Source of the DNA: Bacteroidota bacterium
GTDB taxonomy: Bacteria; Bacteroidota; Bacteroidia; NS11-12g; UBA955
Direction: 5' to 3'
DNA length: 63,837 bases
Assembly: GCA_016868785.1 (NCBI GenBank)
Contig: VGFS01000010.1
Location: 1-63,837, forward strand
Each line of letters opens with the position of its first letter. Within the stretch, counting starts at the first letter, position 1. The notes under the pieces were generated by a model. The model saw nothing but the letters and a program-made list of their open reading frames with translations, was not told the DNA's origin and made no database searches. A program made the translations under genes and the position numbers. Positions 1-7,942 of this stretch are shown here, one piece after another.

Positions 1-1
1 C

Positions 2-61
2 ACGGGCGCCCTTGCTGTTTCTTACTTCTTGGACCCGTTTATTTTGGGTGTTAATGTGTAA
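2..61 (+). CDS. 3' end of an unidentified upstream gene
   Basis: The first bases read as an open frame of 19 codons ending at a TAA at 59-61. The encoded tail, TGALAVSYFLDPFILGVNV, is hydrophobic and could be the end of a membrane or outer-membrane protein. It is too short to assign, and it could be a chance frame. It is on the same strand as the large secreted protein that follows about 110 bases later. Confidence 0.35.
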   Translation, partial: TGALAVSYFLDPFILGVNV

Positions 62-174
62 AGATCAGAGATCTATGTGGATGACAGTTATTTTACGTTT
101 TTGCCTGATTAATTATTGAAATTAATCATAAGTATGACAAAAATTGTATATTGCACCTTAAAATATCATACCAT

Positions 175-3100
175 ATGAAACAAAATTACTTTCGTTTGAT
201 GCAAAACTGCAAGCACATTGCCCTGAAATTTTTCCTGGCAATTGGATCGGTGGGGACCGTTTCTGCGCAGTTGAGCGGTTCGTACACCATTGACCCGTCG
301 GCCGCATCATCCTCTTCAAACTACACTTCATTGGCTGCTTTTGTGACTGCACTAAACAGCAGTGGCGTGAGCGGCGCCGTTACGGCAACTGTAAAAGGTA
401 GTGAGGACGTTACCAACAACATTACATTCGGAAATATTTCGGGTGTGTCCTCGACCAACACCATCACCATTGATGGAGGAGGGTTTACTTACAAGAGTTC
501 TGTGGCGAATGTGATGGGTGGTTCTGCTACCGCAAACAACGCTGAGGTTATTCGTTTTTCGGGTACAGACTACGTAACCATCAAAAATTACATTGTTGAA
601 AACACTAACACCTCTAACAACGGCCGGATTATTCGTTTCGAAGCGGATGCCAACGGAAATAGTAGTGATTACAACAATATTTTGAATTGTACATTGCAAT
701 TTTCAGGACGTACTACTGGATCTACTTCGGCAGGTGCTTATGTGGTTTTTGGTAATTCATTGTCTGCTACCATCACATCACCGTCGTTTAACATGGGTAG
801 ATATACCGTAATCAAGGGTAACTTGATGCGCACCACGAATTCAAACAGTCCAGGTCCGGCATTCGGAATTTGTGAAAACGAACCCAGTTCAACCTATTCG
901 GGCACAGTTACTGGTAACGAATTCGTTGGCAATACCATTCAGAATTTTTACTACTATGGCGTTTACATGCGTTACACGCATGGTAATGTAATCGATGGAA
1001 ATGATATCTCTCGAGCAAACGCTACATCCAACAATGGTTTTAGTTCCCTATACGGGATTTATTCATTTCACGCCTATGCAGTTAGAGTGACCAAAAACAG
1101 AATCCACGATTTGCCTTTTGCCGGAGTTACGTCCACGGGAGGTGCAAACAACATATACGGTATAGCAATGGTTTATTCTTTCAATAGTTCTACAAGCAAG
1201 TCAAAGGTTGAATCGAACCGCATTGACAACAACAAAGCATACTACTATTTTTATGGTATCAATTTGAGTAGAAACACCGCCATGGAGGTGTCGAAAAATA
1301 TCATTGTAAACAACTATAACTATGCCTACTATTTCTATGCGCTGAATGCGAATAGCGATACGGATGCGCAATATTTGAACAATCGAATAGACAGTAATGA
1401 AAATGGAGGTTATTATTTCTATGGTATGCAGATTGCCCGCCCAAATGGAACAAATAACCAGTGCAATGACAACAGAATTACTTACAATAAAAACAACAAC
1501 AGTAGTTCAGGTTATGGTATGTATGGTATTTATATGTACAATTATAGCGGGACTTCTGACTGGAAAATTGATCGCAATGCCATTACCTACAACGAGGCAT
1601 TGGGGTACACATATAGTTCATTCTATGGTATCTACATGTACTACTATTTGAGTGGTAGTGTATCTTCAAACTTGATTGCTCAGAACGCGATAAATGGTTA
1701 TGACTACTGCATTTATTTCTACACCCCTACTGCGGCATACAAAAAGAGCTTTTATCAAAATACGATTCAGATGAGTAATGCTCGTGCAAACTATGCCTAC
1801 TCTGATCACAACGGGTTTTATGGTGGTAATTATGGTGGTACCGAGTTGATTGGTAATATTATCATGTTGACTAACTCTTACTCATGTTCTCAAATGTATA
1901 TCTACGGTAACTCATTGGGATTGGTGATCGATAACAACTCATATTTTGATACCTTGAATTTCGATAACTATTGGTACAACCCAAATGGTTCTGGTTCAAA
2001 CTTTGGTGCGTGGATGAATACGAGCTTGCCCGGGAAAGGAGAAAGGTTTTTGAACCATCGCTTCAAAGACATGAGTAAATTGGATTATCGCTCAGATGCT
2101 TTCGAGAACCAAAACAACGTCACAGAAAACAGTGTGGTAGCGAAAGATATCAACTTGAAGACCCGTAATTTGGTGAAGAACGACCGTGGTGCCATGGAAA
2201 GCTTCATGGACCTAGAATTGGTTCGCTCAGCGGTAAATTTGCCCGCAGTAATTTGTTCTGGTTATGAAACGTCTGGTAAGTTGACCATTAAAAACAAATA
2301 CATCGATACTGCTTACAACTTTAACATTGCTTACAGTATAAATGGTGCGAAGCCAGTAACTTCTCTGGTAACCGAGAAAATTTTGGCAGGCGATACTGCA
2401 GTAGTTTCTTTCACCTCCAATATTCGTTTCGATGCCCCCGGCGAAGTTTTGTTGAAAGTTTTCATTCAGTTGCCCGATGATAACACGTCGAATGACACAC
2501 TGACCTACAAAACCAAAGTGTTACCTGCACCTGGTGGAAGTGTAAGGTCCTACAGCGCAAAATCAACCAAGGCTCTATATCAATTTGGCAAAGCGTTCGA
2601 TGTAACAATCGCCAACGAGCCTGTGATTTTTGATTTCACTGCACCCCGTGCATACACCAACGGAGGTTACGGAAAAGATTGGACAGCTTCTAGTTACGTA
2701 TTGACCGATGGAGGTCGCACAATCTCTGGTTCTTCCGTGGCGGGTGCTTCTTCATCTGCCAACGCTGAATTGACCTTCTTAACCTCGGATTCTACCTTGG
2801 AGGATAGCTTTGTTACCGTTTGCATGAAGTTTACCGATTTGAATAATGGATGTGATACGACAATTAAACGTCGTGTACTTATCTATCCAAGTGCTAAACC
2901 AAATTTTGTTGTACCAGCAAGGATCTGTGATGGTGATGCAATCTTATTTGAAAACCGCAGCAATGTGAAATCAGGTTCATTGGAATTCTTCTGGGATTTT
3001 GGAACTGGTTTAGTTGCAGATACCTCAAATGCGCCTGAGCCAGTATTCCAGTTTTCAAAATCAGGCAAATACAAAGTGACCTTGACGGCGAAAACATTGC

Positions 3101-4671
3101 CTTATGGGTTTGTATTCAGCAAAACGATTGATGTAGACGTGAATGCGATCCCTGCCATTGCATTTGACAAAGCCAACGCTTGTTTGGGTCAAGACTTGGT
3201 ATTTACAAACAGAACGAGTCCTTTGTCTGCAAAAATGTCATGGGATTTCGGAAACGGAGCAACTGCAACCACTACTGATGCAAAATACAAATACAGCAAG
3301 GCGGGTACTTATTTGGTGACTTTGAGTGCCGACTTGAATGGCTGCGTAGCCAAACTGACTCAAAAGGTCTATCAGTTTGAAAAGCCGATTGCCAAGTTTA
3401 CATTGGTGAGCGGAACTTGCGACAACGATGAGTTTGCCTTCACCAACCAATCAACCATTGGAAGTGGATTGTTGGGTACCAAATGGAATTTTGATGACAA
3501 TGGAAGCGTGAGCACTGATTTTAATCCTGTTTACGAATTTTCAAAGCCCGGAAAGAAAAATGTAAAGGTGATTGCCTCTTCCGAGTTTGGATGTTTGGAT
3601 TCAATGATCAAAGAAATTGAAGTTCGCGAATCACCCAAAGCAGGTTTCACCAATACACCTGCGTGTTCATTAACACCAACTGTGTTCACCAATACCACGG
3701 CAGATGTCTCTGGTGCTGTTGCGAATTATACCTGGAACTTCGGTGACGGCACAACGAGTAAGACCAAATCGCCTTCAAAGAACTGGAGCAACTTGGGTCC
3801 AAAGAAAGTGACCTTGGTGGTGACTTTAGACAATGGTTGTAAGGCCGAGGTAACCAAAGATTTGAATGTGTTGACACAGCCCAAAGCGAACTTTACTGCT
3901 TCAGATGTGTGTGCGGGCGACCAAGTAGTGTTTGTAAATAACACCACTTGGCCTCAGGGTGACATCAGCTACAATTGGGATTTCGGAGACAATACGTACT
4001 CAACCAGCAGTGATCCTTCAAAATTGTACAACATCGTGCAGACCACCAGCTACAACGTAACGCTTTATGCTTACATCGCAGGTGGGTGCGCTGATTCAAT
4101 TACCCAACGTGTGACCATTAACGAAGCGCCTCGTACTTGTGATTTCCAGTCTCGTCCTGATTATGCGCACAGCTTCTACGGTATTCGTGTAGAGCCTGTA
4201 AATGGTTCGGGTGTATCGGGTGGACAGAACAACGTCGATTACACTTGGATCTTCGCTACTGGAGGTACATTGAAATCGAAAGATGTGAATGCCGCAGTGA
4301 GTTACGACTTGCAGTTCGATGGTGAATATGAAGTAACCATGAAAGCGGTTGTACGTCAGACCGGCTGTGAATGTTCAAAAACCAAAAAGGTATTAATGAA
4401 CCGCGCAGCGGTAAAAGATTTGCAATCGGTAGGTGTAGCGGTTTACCCTAACCCAACCGCTGGCGACATCAAAGTGGCCACCACTGAAACGTTCGGTGCC
4501 AACATCACAGTAAACGTCATGAGCATTGAGGGCAAGATGGTGAGCACTAAGACCGTTGCCAACGAAGGTGTGATGGTTTTGAACACCGACGGATTGAGCA
4601 ACGGAGTATACTTGGTACAGGTTATGTCGGGCGACAAACAAGTAACCAAGAAGATTACCGTTCATAAGTAA
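175..4671 (+). CDS. giant secreted beta-helix/PKD protein with T9SS sorting domain
   Basis: This protein of about 1498 residues is probably exported by the T9SS to the cell surface or medium as an adhesin or matrix protein. The ATG at 175 is preferred over an in-frame TTG at 151 because it gives a normal signal peptide ending near VSAQ. Residues about 80-560 read as a right-handed parallel beta-helix (repeating N-x-I-x-N turns) rich in Tyr and Phe. A CARDB-like segment follows at about 680-790. Six PKD domains then come with W-[DNI]-F cores near residues 939, 1021, 1102, 1184, 1265 and 1355. The last about 80 residues form a T9SS type A sorting domain starting at VYPNPTAGD and ending in KKITVHK. 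The gene is apparently monocistronic, with a terminator just downstream. No enzymatic domain is visible, and the ligand is unknown. Confidence 0.85.
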   Translation: MKQNYFRLMQNCKHIALKFFLAIGSVGTVSAQLSGSYTIDPSAASSSSNYTSLAAFVTALNSSGVSGAVTATVKGSEDVTNNITFGNISGVSSTNTITIDGGGFTYKSSVANVMGGSATANNAEVIRFSGTDYVTIKNYIVENTNTSNNGRIIRFEADANGNSSDYNNILNCTLQFSGRTTGSTSAGAYVVFGNSLSATITSPSFNMGRYTVIKGNLMRTTNSNSPGPAFGICENEPSSTYSGTVTGNEFVGNTIQNFYYYGVYMRYTHGNVIDGNDISRANATSNNGFSSLYGIYSFHAYAVRVTKNRIHDLPFAGVTSTGGANNIYGIAMVYSFNSSTSKSKVESNRIDNNKAYYYFYGINLSRNTAMEVSKNIIVNNYNYAYYFYALNANSDTDAQYLNNRIDSNENGGYYFYGMQIARPNGTNNQCNDNRITYNKNNNSSSGYGMYGIYMYNYSGTSDWKIDRNAITYNEALGYTYSSFYGIYMYYYLSGSVSSNLIAQNAINGYDYCIYFYTPTAAYKKSFYQNTIQMSNARANYAYSDHNGFYGGNYGGTELIGNIIMLTNSYSCSQMYIYGNSLGLVIDNNSYFDTLNFDNYWYNPNGSGSNFGAWMNTSLPGKGERFLNHRFKDMSKLDYRSDAFENQNNVTENSVVAKDINLKTRNLVKNDRGAMESFMDLELVRSAVNLPAVICSGYETSGKLTIKNKYIDTAYNFNIAYSINGAKPVTSLVTEKILAGDTAVVSFTSNIRFDAPGEVLLKVFIQLPDDNTSNDTLTYKTKVLPAPGGSVRSYSAKSTKALYQFGKAFDVTIANEPVIFDFTAPRAYTNGGYGKDWTASSYVLTDGGRTISGSSVAGASSSANAELTFLTSDSTLEDSFVTVCMKFTDLNNGCDTTIKRRVLIYPSAKPNFVVPARICDGDAILFENRSNVKSGSLEFFWDFGTGLVADTSNAPEPVFQFSKSGKYKVTLTAKTLPYGFVFSKTIDVDVNAIPAIAFDKANACLGQDLVFTNRTSPLSAKMSWDFGNGATATTTDAKYKYSKAGTYLVTLSADLNGCVAKLTQKVYQFEKPIAKFTLVSGTCDNDEFAFTNQSTIGSGLLGTKWNFDDNGSVSTDFNPVYEFSKPGKKNVKVIASSEFGCLDSMIKEIEVRESPKAGFTNTPACSLTPTVFTNTTADVSGAVANYTWNFGDGTTSKTKSPSKNWSNLGPKKVTLVVTLDNGCKAEVTKDLNVLTQPKANFTASDVCAGDQVVFVNNTTWPQGDISYNWDFGDNTYSTSSDPSKLYNIVQTTSYNVTLYAYIAGGCADSITQRVTINEAPRTCDFQSRPDYAHSFYGIRVEPVNGSGVSGGQNNVDYTWIFATGGTLKSKDVNAAVSYDLQFDGEYEVTMKAVVRQTGCECSKTKKVLMNRAAVKDLQSVGVAVYPNPTAGDIKVATTETFGANITVNVMSIEGKMVSTKTVANEGVMVLNTDGLSNGVYLVQVMSGDKQVTKKITVHK

Positions 4672-4693
4672 TCGTCATAAATTTCAAATAACT

Positions 4694-4722
4694 AAAAAAG
4701 GCGCCTTATGGGCGCCTTTTTT
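4694..4722. terminator. bidirectional intrinsic terminator
   Basis: The inverted repeat AAAAAAGGCGCC-TTATG-GGCGCCTTTTTT lies between two convergent genes. It has an A-run on one side and a T-run on the other, so it can end transcription of the giant secreted gene (+) and of the dehydrogenase-like gene (-). Confidence 0.85.
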
Positions 4723-4807
4723 AATTGAAAATAACTGAGTCCAATTGCTGATTTCCCGGGACCAACCTTAGTGATTTGAAGTTTTCCGTTGACGGTATAG
4801 GTTAAAT

Positions 4808-5479
4808 TTATTTCAAATAGCGCTGTTTTAGCAAGCTGCAGATTTTGTATCGCTCGTCGTGGGTGTCCTGATACATCGCCTCCAAAGTTTCGTAAACATC
4901 GGATAATCCAATTTTTTCGCACCATTCAAAAGGTCCCATTGGGTAGTTGGTGCCCAATTTCATGGCTTGGTCGATATCACTCTCGGTTGCCGTGCCCTCT
5001 TGGACTGTGTAAAATGCCTCGTTAATGATCATGCACACAACCCGTGGGGTAATCATGCCAACGCGACTATTTACGCATTCAGTTTCTGTGTATCCCAAAT
5101 GGGTAGCGACGGTAGCGACGGTCTGCCCAGGGATGTTCATCGGGTTGCTGAATTCCAATAGATTGCGTTCAATGAACGTACACAAATTGTTGATGCCAAT
5201 GCATTGCATGCCGTTATTTAATGCCGATTCAAGGCGATGCCCGTGTTTGTATAATGCCCCTTCAAGATTGCATTTTACCGCGCCCAATAGGAACAGGGTT
5301 TTTTTGTTTTGTTGGTACGTTGTTATGCGTTCTGTGTGGTTGTCGAAATCCAAATCAACGAATACGTCAAAATCTTCGTGGGCTGTGTTATCTTGCACCC
5401 ATGAAACGGGCATTGATGGGGATTCCTTACGCATCCACGCGTTTTGCTTTGCTGGGCTTGCCAATATTCCTATTTTCAT
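4808..5479 (-). CDS. 3-hydroxyacyl-CoA dehydrogenase C-terminal-domain protein lacking the NAD fold
   Basis: The protein has 223 residues. Residues about 135-220 match the 3HCDH C-terminal domain: GMITPRVVCMIINEA, then a G-T-NYPMGPFEW segment, then SDVYETLEAMY. The N-terminal half keeps a MKIGILAS start and a DVFVDLDFD strand. It lacks the GxGxxG dinucleotide-binding loop and the catalytic His region of full-length enzymes (about 290 residues), so dehydrogenase activity is doubtful. Short versions of this kind are, to my recollection, seen in other Bacteroidota. It may assist acyl-CoA metabolism or bind acyl-CoA without redox chemistry. Its start codon is only 26 bp from that of the divergent ridA gene, and a TAATTTTG -7 element lies 7 bp upstream of the ATG. 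Confidence 0.7.
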   Translation of the reverse strand: MKIGILASPAKQNAWMRKESPSMPVSWVQDNTAHEDFDVFVDLDFDNHTERITTYQQNKKTLFLLGAVKCNLEGALYKHGHRLESALNNGMQCIGINNLCTFIERNLLEFSNPMNIPGQTVATVATHLGYTETECVNSRVGMITPRVVCMIINEAFYTVQEGTATESDIDQAMKLGTNYPMGPFEWCEKIGLSDVYETLEAMYQDTHDERYKICSLLKQRYLK

Positions 5480-5486
5480 GCAATTA

Positions 5487-5494
5487 CAAAATTA
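5487..5494 (-). promoter_or_regulatory. -7 element TAATTTTG of the 3HCDH-like gene
   Basis: This is an exact match to the Bacteroidota -7 consensus TAnnTTTG on the minus strand. It ends 7 bases before the ATG at 5479, implying an almost leaderless transcript. No good -33 TTTG was identified. Confidence 0.55.
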
Positions 5495-5505
5495 CATCAA
5501 ACAAC

Positions 5506-5889
5506 ATGCGACACATCATTTATTCTGAAAATGCTCCAAAACCCATCGGACCCTATAGTCAAGCCGTTCAGGCAGGCAATACCTATTACTTCTCAGGACA
5601 AATTGGCCTAGATCCCAAAACGGGTAATTTTGATAGCGAAACCGATGTTGAAGCCCAAACAAAAAGGGTGATGTCGAACATTGGAGCGCTCTTGGCCACT
5701 GCGGGATTGGATTGGAATCACGTGGTGAAATCGTCGATCTTTTTGAAGGACATGAATGATTTTCCGAAGGTGAATGCCATTTATGGCGGTGTTTTTACTG
5801 AGGGGAATTACCCAGCGCGGGAGACGGTTCAGGTTTCTCGCTTACCCAAGGATGCCTTGGTTGAGATTTCGGTGATTTGTGTGAAATGA
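5506..5889 (+). CDS. ridA: RidA family enamine/imine deaminase
   Basis: This 127-residue protein belongs to the RidA/YjgF/UK114 family, which hydrolyses reactive 2-aminoacrylate and other enamine/imine intermediates released by PLP enzymes. The family-defining NYPARETVQV segment is present with Arg105 and Glu120 at the canonical positions. The family length is about 125-130 residues, so it is complete. The ATG at 5506 is chosen because the family begins right at this point. The frame is open further upstream, but that stretch lies antisense to the neighbouring dehydrogenase-like gene. It is divergent from that gene and convergent with the copper monooxygenase gene. No clear promoter fits in the 26 bp gap, so any promoter must lie inside the divergent gene. 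Confidence 0.93.
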   Translation: MRHIIYSENAPKPIGPYSQAVQAGNTYYFSGQIGLDPKTGNFDSETDVEAQTKRVMSNIGALLATAGLDWNHVVKSSIFLKDMNDFPKVNAIYGGVFTEGNYPARETVQVSRLPKDALVEISVICVK

Positions 5890-5933
5890 TTGAGCTGAAC
5901 CAACTATAATTTGGTGTTACAATTGCCATTGGT

Positions 5934-7514
5934 TTAGTTTTTTACCCAAGTTTGGGCATGCCGTTGGCCATCGGCGAAACGTAGGTTCAATTGATAACAT
6001 CCAGCGGGGACATCGTTCGTTTGAATGAGCGTTCCGGAAAGTTGATGGTCGTACAATGGCATTCCACTCTTTACTTTTCTTCCCGATGCGTCGAAAAGGT
6101 CGTAAGCCACACAGGGATTTTGTGATTCAAGCCACAGTTGATTCCCTGTGCCGGGATTGGGGTGTACTTTTACCAAGGTCTTTTTGAGCAATTTTGAACC
6201 AGAAATGTTTTTCAGGGGAGTGAAATCCACGATTTTAAATTCATCACCGGGAACGAATCCTGCCACCCAGAAATAGACCAACATCATTTCATCTTTAGTG
6301 CCCTCACCCGCAGAGACTGCCAATGGTGGACTGTTGGGGTTGTTGGGGTTTTGGGCGGTGTTGTCGTAGAGGCCTTCGCCCCAAATGGTACTGCCTTTGG
6401 CAAAAATCAGTGGCTGTCGCATGATGTAGGTTCGTTGCCAGTGAAAGTCCCAGTTGGGTATGTTCACAATGGGCGTGGTATCGGTACCATTTACATTGAA
6501 TGCTTTGATGCTTTTGCCAACCAAGTGCATATGTGGGGCAACAGCAAAAACTGAAATCGTATTGTTTAGTCCAAATTTCGAGGTGAACGTTTTGGTTTGG
6601 TCGGCCGGAATGTAAAGCGGCCCATTTAGCAGGGATTGCGCATGGTTTACCGCCGGAGCGATGATCATGTTTCGCAAAGTTTCAGTGGTGGTTTTTAGCA
6701 GGACGCGTGTGCTATCCACTTCGTTTTGAACGTAGCTAGGATAATGGATTTGAAGAATCACGCTGCCATTCTTGAGCAATCTGGCACCGAGGCCATCGGG
6801 AAATCGGTATGGCTCTTGACCGGGTACGTAAACACCAATGAGTTGTGAAGTGGGGGATCCTGTGCCGCCGAAGGAGAGATAGCCGGGTTTTGAATCGGCC
6901 TGGTCTAATTTCGCCGGTATGCTGCTGGTGTCGTAAAATACCAATACGTGGTGCACGACTTTGCGATTGCCAGGTACCACTTCGATGGCGGTAAGATATT
7001 GGTCGGTGTTGAGTCCTGCCGGAAGCACAAAGCAGCGGTATTCGTCGCTGGTGGTGTTTACGGTATAATTGGGCATTTTGAGGTTTACGGTGGGTTGGGT
7101 GAGGGTTGCGCCAACTTTGGGTTTAGGGTCTGTAGGGGCTTTGCTCACGTCTCCTTCAGGAGTTCCATTGCTTGCCCATTGGTTGATTTGTTCGATTTCT
7201 TCTGTGCTGAGGATCCGTTCATGGGCGTATCTGCGGTATTTGGGATCGGCCGGCCAAGGGGGCATGGTGCGACTTTTGGTGGATGCCGCAATGCTGCCGG
7301 CATAGTTTTTTGCTTTGTTGTATCCTACTAAGGAGAATGGAGCGATTCCACCGTCGATATGACATTGGGTGCAGTTTTCGTAGAGGATGGGGGCGATGTT
7401 TTCAGACCATGTTGCGGTTTGAGCCCATGAATTTGAATGTCCGAAACAGAAGATTATCGCAAAGAAAAATAATTGGACATTGGGCCGACGAAATGGGTTT
7501 TGTGCTTTGGGCAT
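5934..7514 (-). CDS. T9SS-exported cytochrome c / copper type II monooxygenase fusion
   Basis: This secreted redox protein of 526 residues is predicted from the ATG at 7514. An in-frame ATG at 7583 would add 23 residues before the signal peptide and would run across the divergent promoter. After the signal peptide (about residues 12-32) a single c-type heme motif CTQCH sits at residues 48-52, followed by a MPPWP segment typical of this cytochrome-like module. A peptidylglycine-hydroxylase-like copper domain follows, with HH at 188-189, a further His at 257, HMH at 328-330 and a DEMM Met-ligand segment. The C-terminal about 75 residues (KVHPNPGTG onward) are a T9SS sorting domain. It may carry out copper-dependent oxidation outside the outer membrane with heme as electron relay. 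The substrate is unknown. Confidence 0.82.
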   Translation of the reverse strand: MPKAQNPFRRPNVQLFFFAIIFCFGHSNSWAQTATWSENIAPILYENCTQCHIDGGIAPFSLVGYNKAKNYAGSIAASTKSRTMPPWPADPKYRRYAHERILSTEEIEQINQWASNGTPEGDVSKAPTDPKPKVGATLTQPTVNLKMPNYTVNTTSDEYRCFVLPAGLNTDQYLTAIEVVPGNRKVVHHVLVFYDTSSIPAKLDQADSKPGYLSFGGTGSPTSQLIGVYVPGQEPYRFPDGLGARLLKNGSVILQIHYPSYVQNEVDSTRVLLKTTTETLRNMIIAPAVNHAQSLLNGPLYIPADQTKTFTSKFGLNNTISVFAVAPHMHLVGKSIKAFNVNGTDTTPIVNIPNWDFHWQRTYIMRQPLIFAKGSTIWGEGLYDNTAQNPNNPNSPPLAVSAGEGTKDEMMLVYFWVAGFVPGDEFKIVDFTPLKNISGSKLLKKTLVKVHPNPGTGNQLWLESQNPCVAYDLFDASGRKVKSGMPLYDHQLSGTLIQTNDVPAGCYQLNLRFADGQRHAQTWVKN

Positions 7515-7564
7515 CCTTGGTACGATTGAATTTGCAAGATAGACAATAAAATGGCGAAAAGGTT

Positions 7565-7572
7565 TAATTTTG
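7565..7572 (+). promoter_or_regulatory. -7 element TAATTTTG of the DUF3467 gene
   Basis: This is an exact TAnnTTTG match that ends 12 bases before the ATG at 7585. It argues against the in-frame TTG at 7570, which lies inside the element, as the translation start. Confidence 0.55.
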
Positions 7573-7584
7573 TGCAAAGCCATT

Positions 7585-7914
7585 ATGGAAGATAATCAAG
7601 AACAGGGTCCAGGATTGGACATCGAACTTACCGAGGAAATCGCGGAAGGTATTTATAGCAATTTTGCCATTATCACCCATTCTCAAACGGAGTTTATTGT
7701 GGATTTTGTGCGCATGATGCCCGGTATTCCGAAGGGGAAAGTCAAAAGTCGCATCATTTTAGCGCCGCAACATGCCAAGCGTTTGGTGATGGCATTGAGC
7801 GATAATTTGGGTCGTTACGAGGATCATTTTGGCGAAATTTCTTTGGAGGAAGGCAATGGTTTGCCGCCGCATACGGTTCCTTTTGGGTTTGGGGGTCCTA
7901 CGGGGCAAGCATAA
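7585..7914 (+). CDS. DUF3467 domain protein
   Basis: This is a cytoplasmic protein of 109 residues of the DUF3467 family, recognised by the segments EGIYSNFAIITHS, EFIVDFVRMMPG and SRIILAPQHAKRL. The function of the family is unknown. It is widespread in Bacteroidota as a short stand-alone protein. The start is set at the ATG at 7585, just after the promoter element. The paaN-like gene begins 28 bases after its stop on the same strand, so the two may be cotranscribed, although no functional link is apparent. Confidence 0.8.
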   Translation: MEDNQEQGPGLDIELTEEIAEGIYSNFAIITHSQTEFIVDFVRMMPGIPKGKVKSRIILAPQHAKRLVMALSDNLGRYEDHFGEISLEEGNGLPPHTVPFGFGGPTGQA

Positions 7915-7942
7915 TTGTTGTGCAGATTTAAATAAGATTACA

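Noticed and set aside
7570-7585. TTG at 7570 as start of the DUF3467 gene
   Set aside because: The codon lies within the TAATTTTG promoter element; the ATG at 7585 fits the family.
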